A stretch of 64,000 nt of DNA from Vombatus ursinus (taxonomy: Eukaryota; Chordata; Mammalia; Diprotodontia; Vombatidae). The stretch lies in contig NW_020954562.1 in the NCBI RefSeq assembly GCF_900497805.2, positions 22,408,347-22,472,346 of the forward strand, read 5' to 3'. The notes beneath the pieces were generated by a model, which was not told the DNA's origin, ran no database searches, and was given only the letters and a program-made list of their open reading frames with translations. How positions within the stretch are numbered: position 1 is the stretch's first letter; each line of letters opens with the position of its first letter. Of the stretch, positions 1 through 10,865 are shown in pieces. Both the position numbers and the translations under genes were made by a program.

Positions 1-348
1 TGTTGATTATACTAACCTGTGTTTTAAAGATTTAGGAGGGAAAAAATGCATGTCTCTCACCTTACTCCATGGCAGAAAGTGAATAAAGGTTTTTTTGGGG
101 GGGGGTCTGGGAGCATTATCATTTACATGTTTCAAGTCTCAGAGCTGCTTTATGTGGCACTGATCACATGGCTTAATTGGGAGTGGGAGATTCCCACTGG
201 CATGAGGACCTTCAATTGCAGGGAGGATTTAAAATTCAGCATAGTGTAGCGCCCTTACTTTCATTATCTACCTTTCCTTAACCCTGTATGTAGGGCAGTG
301 AGAATTATGGTTGTGCTGTAACAGGAGAGGGGAGACAGCATAGCAACA

Positions 349-494
349 GAAAAGGTGACACAGTGCTCAAAGGGAAAGGGATATGGGGTATGTAAAAGAT
401 GCAGATATAATGGTGGCTCTGAAAAGGTGACACAGTGCTCAAGGGGAAAGGGATATGGGGTATGTAAAAGAGATGCAGGTATAATGGTGGCTCT
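349..494. repeat. Direct tandem duplication, 72-74 bp unit, two copies
   Basis: Unit 1 is 349-420 and unit 2 is 421-494. Both begin GAAAAGGTGACACAGTGCTC and end TAATGGTGGCTCT. They differ by a few substitutions and one 2-base insertion (AAAAGATGC against AAAAGAGATGC). An open frame runs through both units only because they are copies. No repeat family was recognised. Confidence 0.9.
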
Positions 495-1310
495 GCTTCT
501 TGCCAAGTTGGCCAATATGTTAGCCATAGTTCTAGCTCCTATGCCATCAGTGAGTCACACTGACTCTGGACTTTCTGAATATGGGAAGTGTGAGAGATGT
601 ATTTTCAGGGAAGTGTGGTTACACTTCTTTGCTTTAGGAAAGACGTGGACTAGAATCCTGGTTGGTCTTATGAACTTTTAGAATTTAGGGGAACAGTAAG
701 CTGAAAGCTACATGACAATTTTTTCTTTATATGTTTCATTATGCATTGTGTTCTAGTTATTCTATATGATCTAATTGCTAATGATTATATGTTGAGTAGG
801 AAAGGCCTACCCTCCCTATAGGTGTGTTTGTTTCTTGGGAAAACCATCTCCATTGTGCCAAGACCATGTTACTAAAGCTCATTAACATAAAGCACATTCA
901 AAAGAAGACAAGGCTAGTCAATGCATGAGGGTTCAGAGCTAATTTTAATGGGATAGACCTGCAAATTCATGCATACCTAGGCAAGCAAGTGGCACTGCCC
1001 TGTCCTGGTTGAGGAATAAAAAGTTCCTAACTCTTTGAAAGCACAGAGAGCGCAGGAATAAATCAGTACTTTCACCTGTTGTTCAAGAACAACCCCCCTC
1101 GTCTGAAAATATTTTAGAATGAAATTTATTTGGTCATTTGGCAGGGAAGAATGAGCTAGAAAGGGCATGGCTCCTTCCTTTCGAGTCTTTGGGAAGTTTA
1201 TGTTATATAGGGTTCAGATAAAAGTACCTGCACATGATTTAAAAATACTAATTTATATTTATATTTATATTTACATTATAAGTTAAGGTTTACAAGGTCT
1301 TTGCATTATA
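495..1310. other. Unique A/T-rich DNA, nothing recognised
   Basis: I see no repeat, exon or RNA gene here. A short TTATAT-type low-complexity run lies near 1250-1285. Open frames are short and start at random. Confidence 0.5.
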
Positions 1311-1311
1311 A

Positions 1312-1425
1312 TAATACTTAGAGTTCAATGGGGGCAAGTATAATTATTCTCATTTTGCAGATAAAACTGAGGCCCGAGGACATACAGTAGTGGATAGAAA
1401 AGCCAGAAATCCAGTAATGTTCTTT
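1312..1425 (-). repeat. MIR-type SINE fragment
   Basis: The read ATTATTCTCATTTTGCAG followed by a degenerate GATAAAACTGAGGCCC is the reverse complement of the MIR 3' core, which in forward orientation reads close to CTCAGTTTCCTCATCTGTAAAATGG. Diverged and partial. Confidence 0.45.
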
Positions 1426-1559
1426 CCCTTGTACCATATCCTTTGCATATACACCCAAAATAGCTTGTTTCTGTGCTTAAATAGAGGAATCAGAGGCATG
1501 ATGGAGTGATTTAAGGTTGGGAAAATGCTTCTCAAGCATTATCTCTTTTATAGGAAAAA

Positions 1560-1710
1560 AAAAAACCAAAACCTTGTGAGATATCATTATAGGTATTTTA
1601 CAGGTGAGGAAACCAAGGTTAAAAGAGGTTTGGTGACTTTCTTGTAGCCACACAACTATTAGAGTGGTGATCTGAATCCAGCTCTTCCTGACTTCATCTA
1701 GTCCTTTTTC
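1560..1710 (-). repeat. MIR SINE fragment
   Basis: The order TTTACAGGTGAGGAAACCAAGG, GGTGACTTTCTTGTAGCCACACAACTA, GATCTGAATCCAGCTCTTCCTGACTTC is the reverse-complement MIR/CORE-SINE core and head. An A-run precedes it. Old and diverged. Confidence 0.75.
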
Positions 1711-3260
1711 TTCTTCATCTTAGAATGGAGTTTTATTGTTATCCCTTAAATATCATCAGTAGCAATTAGGAGTTGACCTATGATATCGTTGATATAGGCA
1801 ACTCATAATAGAGAATTTCCTCTACTGATTCTGGTCAGCACCTTCTCTGCTACTTAAAACAGAGAATTGTTCAGAGGAGTGAGTGCTCGCTAGTCAGTAC
1901 ACATCAAAGGTAGAACTTAAATCTGAACATTTATTATAAATAGAAATACTTCAAGAATTCAGGATTTAAAAATTTTTTTAAGAAGTTGAAAGTATATTCT
2001 CATTGTTACTATCATTTAAAATGTTTTTTTAAATAATTTATTCTTTTAATGGAACTTTCTAAGGAGAATTCAATGAACAATAAGCATTTATTAAAGTGAA
2101 GTGAATTAAACATATGAAGAGGAAATCAACTACCATTGATTATTTTGATTTACTTTTAATTTGATTGTAGGATTAAACTCCCTTTTTATAAAAATCTCAC
2201 CCTAACAACTAAGCCAGACTAACATAGATCATCTCTTAGGTCAAAGTTACCTATAGATTTAGTGAATAAATAGATTGATAAGACTTTATCATTTAGTAGC
2301 AGATAATTTAGAAGAATAAAATAATTATAAGCTGTTATAAAAACCAGCTCTGTAAATCACTCCTTGTCTTTGACCTCTGAGGAATCAGGTGACCTGATTT
2401 GGTATGCAAATACTAACTTTGCGAATTAAATCGTAGATGGCTCAGTAACTTTGTCCTCAGTTTCCTTTTTATTTCAGATAATTAAATTTTAACACATGAT
2501 CTTGAAGAGTTTATGATCAAAGTCAATCCAGCCTAATACAGGTGAATGCATATGTACCCTATTGGCTTTTAGGGATGAAAAAGTGCCTGTTTGAAGCTTC
2601 TGTGAATTTCCTTCTTTGTCTAAGAGGAAGAAAAGCTTGTTGACCACATATGTGGGCAGAGAGGGATAGGGTTAGATGAAGAGGACTTCCCCAGGGTTAA
2701 ATATCTAGTAAATGTAAATGTAAATTTAAAAGTAAGGATGTAAATTCAGGGCTTCTAATTATATTATATCATACTTTCTGTTTAAAAAAAAACAAAAACA
2801 AAAACACAATATAGTTTAAAAAATTCAATCATGGAAATGTGTGTTAAATCTTTTGAATGTCAACCACTAATGCTTAGGATAAGATATTAAAAGAAATTCC
2901 TTAAGATCATGATGAATTCACTTCCATTTACTAAATTCTTATTATTCAAGGAATTCTCCTTGACAAATTCCACAAAGAACAAATTTCTAACAAATATTTT
3001 AAATGATGGTAACAATGAGAATATTTACTTTCATCTTAACTATAAAAAATACTTTATTTTAAAGTCTTATAAATAGACTTCAAAATAACTTGGATAAGGG
3101 CATGCATAGACTCAGTCTGGACATTTGTCTTTCCAAGTGGAAAAATATTCAATTTATAATAATCATAAATTAACAAAAATTGTTTCTGGTAAATTCCCAC
3201 TTAAATCATAGATTATAGTTTGAATTTTCCCAATATGCTAGTGAATCAACTTAAAGAGCT
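1711..3260. other. Unique A/T-rich DNA
   Basis: No repeat I can name with confidence, and no coding exon. A weak MIR-like trace may lie near 2640-2760. A short A-rich run lies near 2785-2806. Confidence 0.45.
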
Positions 3261-3264
3261 GTGA

Positions 3265-3912
3265 ATAAGCTACATTCCAATCAGTCTGACCCCGACCTGT
3301 GAAACCTGGACAGTATAACCAGCCTCTTGCCAAGAAACTGAATTTCTTATGTTTGGATTGTCTTAGGAGGATTCTGAAGATCACCTGACAAGATAACGTA
3401 CTGAACACTGAGGTTCTTTCTCAAGCTAAACTACCAAGGATTCAAACTGTACTGCTGAGAGTGCAACTCTGATGGACTGGCCACATTGTTTGAATGCCAA
3501 ACTTACTTTTGCCTAAAATACTATCTTGCAAGAACTCACACAAGGCAAGCACTCACATGGAGGATAGAAGAAGCAATATAAAAATGTTCTCAAGGTCTCT
3601 TTGAAGAATTTTGAAGGACATTGGCAAAGAACCACCCAGAATGGCTAGCCGGCATGAAAGTGCTGTGCTCTATGAGTGAAGTAGAATTTCAGTAGCTCAA
3701 AAGAAAGGTGAAATGGGCAGATTTGGAGACTTTTCCACTCCAGATGTTCATGTGGACTATTTGTGTCCAAACTATGGCAAAGCCTTCCAAGCTTGTTTTG
3801 ATCTGATCAGCCACAGTTGGACATACCGTACCTTGACTCCAAGATAGTGATGTCATTTTGGTTTTCTTCAAGAACAAAGGACAACAACCATTGTCTTCTC
3901 TACTCACACAGG
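3265..3912 (+). mobile_element. LINE, RTE-like clade, 3' end of ORF2 and tail
   Basis: Conceptual reading in shifting frames gives recognisable pieces of the C-terminal end of an RTE-type LINE protein: LNFLCLDCLRRILKIT, then VLSQAKLPRIQTVLLRVQL, WTGHIV and MPN.LLPK, then a zinc-finger-like CPNYGKAFQACFDLISHSWT near 3768-3828. The order matches the WAGHVVRMPDNRLPK and CPDCGRxFxxRIGLxSHLRTH segments I know from these elements. Several stops and frameshifts show that it is dead. It ends with the RTE-like tail TCAAGAACAAAGGACAACAA near 3868-3895. The reverse transcriptase core is absent, so it is 5'-truncated. Confidence 0.75.
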
Positions 3913-4130
3913 CACTGTTTTGTTCAATCTCTAATCATCTCTTGTTTAAGCTATTGTAGTAGCCTCCTAAATTGTCTGCATCTCTCTCCTCTTCCAGGTG
4001 GAAAACTGATTTTCCTAAGATGATTTCCTAGATGTGACCATTTCCCTCCCCTCATTTAAAGAATTTCTTAGTATTTAGCATAGTCCCTGGCCCATAGAAG
4101 GTGCTTAATAAATGTTTATTCATTAATTGG
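3913..4130 (+). mobile_element. LINE2 (L2) 3' end
   Basis: Pyrimidine-rich text (AGCCTCCTAAATTGTCTGC, GATTTTCCTAAGATGATTTC) is followed by the diagnostic L2 3' end TAGCATAGTCCCTGGCCCAT and GGTGCTTAATAAATGTTTAT. Fragment only, no coding capacity. Confidence 0.75.
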
Positions 4131-4330
4131 TTGATAATCTCCTGGGGGCCATTACCAGTCATCTGACTTATGTCTTGCCACTGGACTCCAATGACTGGAG
4201 GATAGAGTGAGGCTGATGACTACACAGCCCTGCCTCACTTGAATCCCATTCACTTGCAAGTCAAGACATCACCTTCCTGATGTCATTGGTCTTTGAGAAT
4301 GAAGGACCAACAACAATAACAACAGCAATG
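4131..4330 (+). repeat. RTE-tailed repeat or SINE
   Basis: Reads CATTACCAGTCATCTGACTT, GTCTTGCCACTGGACTCC, GAGGCTGATGACT, CAAGTCAAGACATCACC and ends TGATGTCATTGGTCTTTGAG, GAATGAAGGACCAACAACAA. The same sequence order occurs at 62100-62310. The end resembles the RTE LINE tail, so this is either an RTE 3' UTR fragment or a SINE mobilised by RTE. Confidence 0.7.
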
Positions 4331-4869
4331 AGAATCCCCTACAGTCTCATCAGCTTGGCTTTTACAGCCTTCCATATCCTGAGCTTCCACTTACCTCTCC
4401 AGTTTTGTTTCATAGAGATTGGCTTCATATATGAGTCCCTATACATGATACTCTATCTCTTGGTTTTGTTTTTTTTGTTTATGTTTTTGTTCATTTGTTT
4501 GTTTGTTTTTTTGTGAAGGCTGTCCTTTATGGCAGAAATAGACTTCTTTTCACCTCTGTCATGTAGAATCCTTATTTTTCTTCAAACTATAGGCCGCCTC
4601 CAACATGATGCCTTCCCTGCTCTCCCCAGCTGTTTGTGCTTTCTCCTTCTTGAAAGTATTTCTTACTGCTTTTCTATACATTGTATTTACTTATGTACGT
4701 GTTGTATACTCCAAATGGAACATAAAAATAAAAGGATAGATTATGTCTAGTCTTTGTATCTTAAGCTACTAACAGTGTCTGGTCCATATCAGGAAGTCAA
4801 AGGCTGTTGGATTTCACTGCATATCAAATGCTGGTGAAGTCTAGAACAGAGTAAGTTATAAGACAGCTA

Positions 4870-5040
4870 ATTTTACAGTTGGGAGGGATCTTGGAAATCA
4901 TTTAGCCCAACCTCTATCATTTTAAACTTCAGGAACAACAAGGTTAAATAATCTTTTCAAGGTCACACAGATATAACACTGCACAGCCAACATTCAAACC
5001 TATGTTTTCTGGCTCCAAATTCAGAGCCCCTTCCTCTACA
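4870..5040 (-). repeat. MIR/CORE-SINE-type fragment
   Basis: GGGAGGGATCTTGGAAATCAT, TTAGCCCAACCTC, AAGGTTAAATAATC, AAGGTCACACAGAT and CATTCAAACCTATGTTTTCTGGCTCC follow the reversed CORE-SINE pattern. The hAT relic begins at its right end. Confidence 0.65.
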
Positions 5041-5041
5041 G

Positions 5042-5263
5042 TTCAAGGGTCCTTAACTTTTTATGCATGTCATGGATCCCTTGGGTAGACTAGTGAACCT
5101 ATGGACCTATTCTCACAATAAAGGTTTTTAAATGCATGAAATATATATATATATATGTATATATATATGTATATACATGATTAAAACAAAATATAAGGAA
5201 ATATAGTTATCAAAATATTAAAACAACCAGTTCATAGGTCCCAGGTTAAGAATTTAAGGGATC
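5042..5263. mobile_element. Non-autonomous hAT-type DNA transposon
   Basis: The left end reads CAAGGGTCCTTAACTTTTTA and the right end GGTTAAGAATTTAAGGG, an imperfect terminal inverted repeat. Internal text (GTCATGGATCCCTTGGGTAGACTAGTGAACC, ending in GTTCATAGGTCCCAGG) matches a therian short hAT repeat that I recall only from memory. An ATATAT/ATGTAT microsatellite at about 5139-5178 has grown inside. The target duplication is not clear. Confidence 0.6.
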
Positions 5264-6714
5264 ATGCAGTCTCTTCCAGGGAAACAAAGGGCTAATCTTG
5301 TAACATTCACTCTGGCAGATAGGACATATAAGTAGAGTAGATTATAGGAAGTGCCAAAGATGGACATACAAGTCTAATGCATTTGGCTGATGGGCTTCAG
5401 GGACAAGATGAAAACCCATTCTGCTGCTACTATACTTATGTCTTGGAACTAGGGCATATTTGGGACTGACAGAGCTTGCTCAAAAACTACTGTAGTGTTA
5501 ACAATGGTCAGGTTCAATTTAGAAAACTCTAATTTGTTCTTAGCGTGCCTGAAAGAGTGGCAAATAGCATTAGGTTTTCTAGAGCAAAGAACAAAGTAGT
5601 TTGATGAGCAATTTCTCTGGCCAAGATTAGGTTCTTGGATTAGCTGGTAAGGAATGAGGAAGAGTTGCCCCATTTAGCGCTTTTCCCACCTGTACAGAGG
5701 ACTCAGGCTCCTCATTATTATTTGATTCCTCTCAGTAGCTCCAGAGGGGGGACAAACGGATTATATCTCTTTACTGAATTTCCTAAAAAAACCTATTATT
5801 GCATTGAAAATGCAACAGGAAAAAAAAAAGTTTTGTCTAAATACTATTATACTTGTTTCACCAATTTAGATTTAAGCAGAGAGCATAATGAGATAATAAT
5901 ATCAAAACAAATAGAGCAGGCATATCTGTAGCATCCTGTGGAGAGCTATGAAAGTTTTCAAAAAACAGTGTTGAGCAAAATATCAACAATGATTAAATGC
6001 CTAAGTATCACTACAAAACAGGGATGTTATTCATTCCACAGGGACCATCATTATGGTACCACAGCACAATCTAATCTCTCCGTTGGTTTGACTACACAGG
6101 AAACAGAGTCTGTCAGCGTGGCCTAGGAAGTCGATCAATCCCATTCTTTCAATTGCTTCAGAACCCAGGATTTCTTTTTCCTTTTAGCTGTGGAGATTCT
6201 ACTCATCAAGAGACAATTTAAGTAAGACACTTGTAGAGACAACTGGAAATTAGCACTGTGTTTCTTGTCTAAATATCAAGATAGTTTGGCTTCTGAAACC
6301 AAGGTTTTCCCTTGATTGGAAAATAATTCCTCTGAAACACAGTTACTTATTAACATAATCACAAACTGGCAAGATGTTGTTCTAATTGTTTTTACCCATT
6401 TGTTAAGCTCTCTATTATCCTCACTCTTCATTTACATTGGGAAAAATATTAATTTGGTCCTATAAATTATTTAATTATTATTATAATAATTTGATAGTTT
6501 GAATCTGTGTATAATGAAATGAATATCTACAATATATTTATATGTAGCAATTTATAAAGCACTAGTAGAGAAAATTATTTTTATCTTACATGTTTACATC
6601 CATATACATGTATTATATGTTTGTATGCGTGTGTGTGTGAAACAAAAGAAAATAATTAGTGTTATATGGTCAAGATGTCAAAATATCTCTTGAACATAAT
6701 TTTAATGTGTAATA
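5264..6714. other. Unique DNA, no gene seen
   Basis: No repeat could be named. The 88-aa and 62-aa frames at 5665-5931 and 5938-6126 show no recognisable domain and lack splice context, so I treat them as chance. An A/T-rich and GTGTGT stretch lies around 6470-6640. Confidence 0.45.
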
Positions 6715-7340
6715 ATAATAATTAATTAATTGAGTGAGCATTAAATAAGTACTACTGCACACCAGAAATAGTGATAGATGCTGGAGAAAGAAAAAAAGAA
6801 ATACAATAGCTCTTGGGCTCAAGGAACTTATATTCTACTCAGCATGGAGGGCTGACAACTTATATAAGTAAAAACAAAACATGTATTATACAAATGCAAA
6901 ATAATTATATAGTCAGGTCAGGAAGACTAATAACTGGGGTGATCAAGAGAAGTCTTTTGTAGCAGCTAATAGCTGAGTTGAGCCTTGGAAGTGGACAGGG
7001 TCCCAAGAGGCAAAGATGAGGATGGGAACATTCCAGGGATGGGAGAGAACAGCCTATCTAAAGGCACAGAAGAGAAAGAATGTTGTGTAGGGTAATAGCA
7101 AGTTGGTCAGTTTGGATGGAATGTAGAATGTAGGAGCAAGAATAATATGAAGTCAATAGTGATGATGATGATGATGATGATGTTGGTGATCTGAGCTAAT
7201 CTTTGATGTAAGACAAGGATTCTAAGACAGAGTTGAGGAGAAAGTATATTCCAGGCTTGAGAGGTAGCCTGTGCAAAGATAGAAAATGGAATGTTGAGTT
7301 CTGGCAACAACTAGAACAGTATAGCTTGAAAATAGAGTGC
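6715..7340 (+). repeat. Ancient interspersed repeat, class uncertain
   Basis: The sequence order AATAAGTACTACTGCACACC, GATGCTGGAGAAAG, CTTGGGCTCAAGGAACTTA, GGTGATCAAGAGAAGTC, GAGTTGAGCCTTGGAAG and GGAACATTCCAGGGATGG is shared with a copy at 22490-22800 and in part at 51545-51935. It is a diverged member of a common mammalian repeat, but I cannot assign its class. A (GAT)n run at about 7158-7184 lies inside. Confidence 0.6.
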
Positions 7341-7408
7341 AAGAAGGTGAAAATTATGAAATAAAATATGGAAATGTAGGAGGATGCCAGGTTTCAGAGG
7401 GCTTTCCT

Positions 7409-7660
7409 CAGTGGTGTGCTAAAGCTGGCTCATCTCAACTCTCAATGCCTGGTTGTTAAAATTTTAGTTTGAGCATCGATACTCTGGATGTTGGCAAACA
7501 CCACAAATCAAGGACTTGAATTCTTGCTTTATTGATTATCTAGACTTAAGAAAGTGATAGGGAAAATGTTAGAAATGAAGAATAAATTAAAAGTATGTCA
7601 TGCTTATATTTTTTTTTAAATCAGAGAACTGGTTGTTAAACATTTACCAGCACAACCCTG
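7409..7660. mobile_element. Short hAT-like element with terminal inverted repeats
   Basis: The left end CAGTGGTGTGCTAAAGCTGG pairs with the reverse complement of the right end CCAGCACAACCCTG, and both boundaries start CAG. Flanking 8-mers GCTTTCCT and ACTTTATT agree at 5 of 8 positions, so the target duplication is weak. No transposase coding. I have no certain family name. Confidence 0.5.
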
Positions 7661-8067
7661 ACTTTATTGATTACAAATATCTTCTTCCGTGATACCCTTG
7701 CATGTGGTATAGTATTATCAATTAACAATAAGAACACTTTTCATGTAAGGAATTAAAGACTATGAAAGATGAAGAGACTTTCCCAAAGATCCCCAGTTAC
7801 CCTAAATAACTCTTTGTTCTGCCCATCCCTTCTTATCAAATGGGAAGAAAGGGAGTAGTTGAGAAGGACTGGATATCAAAACACATATTAATACCATCCC
7901 TAGTCTTCAAATGTGGTCCACTATGCCACTTCTTTGTTGATTTGATGGATCTGTAATCTTTAATATCTACTCTAGATTTTGGACTGTATGTGGGTATATC
8001 TCCAATAGTACAAAACCTATGCATGCCTTCTCCTCTTGGATAGTTCTTGTGCCAATCTATATAAATG
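7661..8067. other. Unique DNA left of the palindrome
   Basis: No repeat or gene recognised. A 101-aa reverse-strand open frame (7836-8141) has no recognisable motif and reads through the palindrome, so it is judged accidental. Confidence 0.4.
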
Positions 8068-8097
8068 TTTTGCAATCTGTAATTACAGATTGCAAAA
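8068..8097. repeat. Perfect 30-bp palindrome
   Basis: The sequence from TTTTGCAATCTGT through the AATT centre to ACAGATTGCAAAA equals its own reverse complement over all 30 bases. Outside it the arms continue imperfectly (AAATG on the left; GCATTT on the right, which pairs after one unmatched base). There is no loop, so it is a cruciform-type DNA palindrome rather than a normal microRNA hairpin. Confidence 0.95.
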
Positions 8098-8539
8098 GCA
8101 TTTGTTGTCTGAGAAAAACTTTCAAGGGAGAGAACTTGCAAGAGAGCAGAGAGGAAGAGAGAGTAACTCAGCTTTTCAAAGGAGGGTAGAAAAAGGTGGG
8201 CTACTGATAATTTCTGGGGGCTTCTAGATGGGGAGTTGGGTTAAGGGGAATTATGTCTGTAGACATAATAAGCCAGGATGTTTGAAAAAATCCCACGTCT
8301 GCAACTATTGCTCAAGGTTATTTTTGAGCCATCAAAGCTGGTTCTGTGTTTTCTGGAAGCTACAAGAATCCCCAAATTTGGCTAAAGTTCACTCACAAAG
8401 GATTACTGATATTACTGATAAGAAACCCTGGACTTCAGGAGTCCTTTTGATTGGATAGTTGCTATGCCACTTCATTGTCTTGCTCCCCTGTGGAAAAGGG
8501 AATCTCCAACATGTTCAATAGCTTAGTATAGTTATTATG

Positions 8540-8660
8540 GAGCACATGTTCACTATATATGTGCATATGTATGTACATATGTATGTACACATGCATGTAT
8601 GTGTATTTGTATTTATATATATACATATATAATATATAATACATCTGTGTGCATATGTGT
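8540..8660. repeat. A/T and TG-rich low-complexity tract
   Basis: Alternating ATGTATGTACAT, GCATGTATGTGT, ATATATATACAT and ATATAATATATAAT motifs. The 80-aa reverse-strand frame over it is an artefact of Tyr/Ile/His codons. Confidence 0.85.
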
Positions 8661-9149
8661 CCAACCAACATTTTGAGGGAGGGCTTGCCTTTCATTTTCT
8701 TCACATTATATGGTTAGTGACATAGCAAAAACTCTTCATCTGTTAGTCTTCATTTTCATTACATGGCAGACCTTGTCTTCTGCTTATAGAACCTTTTGAT
8801 GACAACTTTTATGTGTGCATATAATTATTAGAAGTATGGTATTAGTACTGGTAATATTTTACTTATGTATTTTAATTTATAACACAACAAATTGGAGTGA
8901 AATCAGCCAGCCTTTTTGGTACCTAATATGTGAATGAGAGAAAGTTTCCCCAAGAATTATTTCTTAATTCCATTTTAACAAAGCTGCTTACTCCAATGGA
9001 TCCCTGATAGCTTTATAAAAGACATTCTGTTTCTTCATCTATCATGACTATCATGGGATCACAGTGGGGTAATTTGAGGAATGAAATAAAAATTATTTTT
9101 TATAAAATAAATATTTTGTTAGGTTCTCTCTCCCAGGTTTAAAATGTTA

Positions 9150-9265
9150 ATAATCCCTTCAATTCAGCAAACATTAATTGAGGACTTATTATTTGCTAGG
9201 TATTGTGGGGTAATCCAAAGATAGAAAAGACATGATCCTTACCCAGGTCAAAATGGACTTTTTTC
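9150..9265 (+). repeat. Head fragment of the same ancient repeat family
   Basis: TTCAGCAAACATTAATTGAGGACTTATTATTTGC and TAGGTATTGTGGGG resemble the 'tgcctactatgtgccaggcac' head seen at 22490, 44530 and 47215. Confidence 0.5.
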
Positions 9266-9274
9266 TCTAAAAAA

Positions 9275-9605
9275 TACCCGTTATACTACCCTTATCACCT
9301 CACACCTGGATTATTGAAATTGTTGATCGTCTGCCTATCTCAAGTTTCTCCCCACTCCTCTCTGTCCTCCTTTCAGTCACTAAATTGAATTTCCTAAACT
9401 ACAACTCTGACTCTGTCATTTTCCTGCTCTAGACATTCTCTCAGGTATCCCCCAGGGCTGGAACACTCTCCCTACTCCACTCTGACTACTGATTTCCTTG
9501 ATATCCCATAAGTCCTTACTAAAATTCCATCTTCTACAGGAAGACTACTCCAACCCCATTTAATTCAGTACATTTCCTATCTATTCGGTATATAGCTTAC
9601 TTTGT
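9275..9605 (+). mobile_element. LINE2 fragment, ORF2 C-terminal part and 3' UTR
   Basis: The order ACCTCACACCTGGATTATTG, TCAAGTTTCTCCCCACTCC, TTCAGTCACTAAATTGAATTTCC, GGGCTGGAACACTCTCCC, CCTTACTAAAATTCCATC and TTCTACAGGAAGACTACTCC is the L2 ORF2 end (LDYCNSL, SLPTPL and GWNTLP-type text) in a degenerate state with no open frame. Confidence 0.75.
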
Positions 9606-9833
9606 TTTTTTCATATTTATTTATTTTATGTATTTTTTTGGAATAAAACAAGCATTTTCATAACATAATATAATAAAAAGATGATTACACATGTAATTGC
9701 AAATCTATTATGCACAACTCATTCCATGTCAGATTCTCATGGGATAAGGAAAGGGCTATAGAAAGTAAGCCCATATCCTGGGGATGATGGTGACATATCC
9801 AGCAGTCATGCACTCCACTCAACCATCAGCAGA

Positions 9834-10490
9834 TTATGATGGTCCTTTGTCTCTTTTGAAGAGAATTTTCAGATCCTTGAACAGTTCACAGGTGTATTGT
9901 TCAGGCTGCCTTGTGATAGAAGAAGAGACATATTTTATCCAAGATACATGTGTCCAATTGGGGAGGCCTCCAAGCTTCACAGCAGTGGGAGTTGTTAAGA
10001 TGATCTTGTATGGCCCCTTCCATTTTACCCCCAGAAAGTCAGTGCCCCGTGACTTCCCAGATTTTAAATAAACCATACTCTAGGGCTAACTGATAGGGAA
10101 AAATGGAAACTGTTTTATCTGGCTTGGGGAGGTGTAAATTGGCAGAGTCAGATAATGCCTTTTGTACTTGCCCCAAAGTGAGGGAATGCTTAGTCAGGAG
10201 TTGGTGTTCCCAGTCTATGAGAACATCAGCACTTAGGAAGGGCCTGCCATCCATGAGTTCAAAGGGGCTAAGTCTGATATCTATTCAAAGGGCCACGTGG
10301 ACATGAAGTAGGCTACAGGGAGAAGTTGCACCCAGTCCTGCTGGACTTCAAAGGTCAATTTAGTCAAGGTTTTTTTTTACACTATGGTTCATCTTTTCAA
10401 CCTTGCCCTAAGCCTGAGGGTGCCAGGCAGAATGAAGATGGTAGGTTATGTCTAATGCCTCGGCAACTCTCTGAGTGATCTGGGAAGTAA
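9834..10490 (-). pseudogene. Fossil retroviral pol: integrase C-terminal region
   Basis: Short reverse-strand reads such as VKWKGPYKIILTTPTAVKLG and GLPNWTHVSWIKY match the gammaretrovirus integrase C-terminal pattern, in which W(K/E)GPY, LTTPTAVKV and W(I/V)HASHVK follow one another. The adjacent piece with DWEHQLLTKHSLTLG fits the integrase region just upstream. It belongs to the broken class I element and is not functional. Confidence 0.8.
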
Positions 10491-10525
10491 ATGTGCAAGT
10501 CACTTAACCCCATTGCCTAGCCAAA

Positions 10526-10783
10526 AAAGAAGAAGAAGAAGAGGAAGAGGAAGAGGAAGAGGAAGAGGAAGAGGAAGAGGAAGAGGAAGAGGAAGAGGAA
10601 GAGGAAGAGGAAGAGGAAGAGGAAGAGGAAGAGGANNNNNNNNNNNNNNNNNNNNNNNNNNNNNNNNNNNNNNNNNNNNNNNNNNNNNNNNNNNNNNNNN
10701 NNNNNNNNNNNNNNNNNNNNNNNNNNNNNNNNNNNGAGGAAGAAGAGGAAGAAGAGGAAGAAGAGGAAGAAGAGGAAGAAGAG

Positions 10784-10815
<32 letters not shown>

Positions 10816-10865
10816 AGAAGAAGAAGAAGAAGAAGAAGAAGAAGAAGAAGAAGAAGAAGAAGAAG
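10526..10865. repeat. (GAAGAG)n / (GAA)n purine microsatellite
   Basis: A pure purine strand starts as GAAGAG hexamers, continues after the gap as GAAGAAGAG nonamers and ends as plain GAA. It gives false open frames of Ser, Phe/Leu or Arg/Gly on every frame. The true length is unknown because of the internal gap. Confidence 0.95.
10636..10735. other. Assembly gap, exactly 100 N
   Basis: One hundred consecutive N bases, the usual placeholder for a gap of unknown size. It sits wholly inside the purine microsatellite, and the repeat unit changes across it. Confidence 0.98.

Noticed and set aside
350-500. CRISPR-like or satellite array
   Set aside because: Only two units without spacers, in an animal genome. 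It is a simple tandem duplication.
8068-8097. MicroRNA precursor
   Set aside because: The palindrome has no loop and is symmetric in DNA, unlike a precursor hairpin with a loop and imperfect stem.
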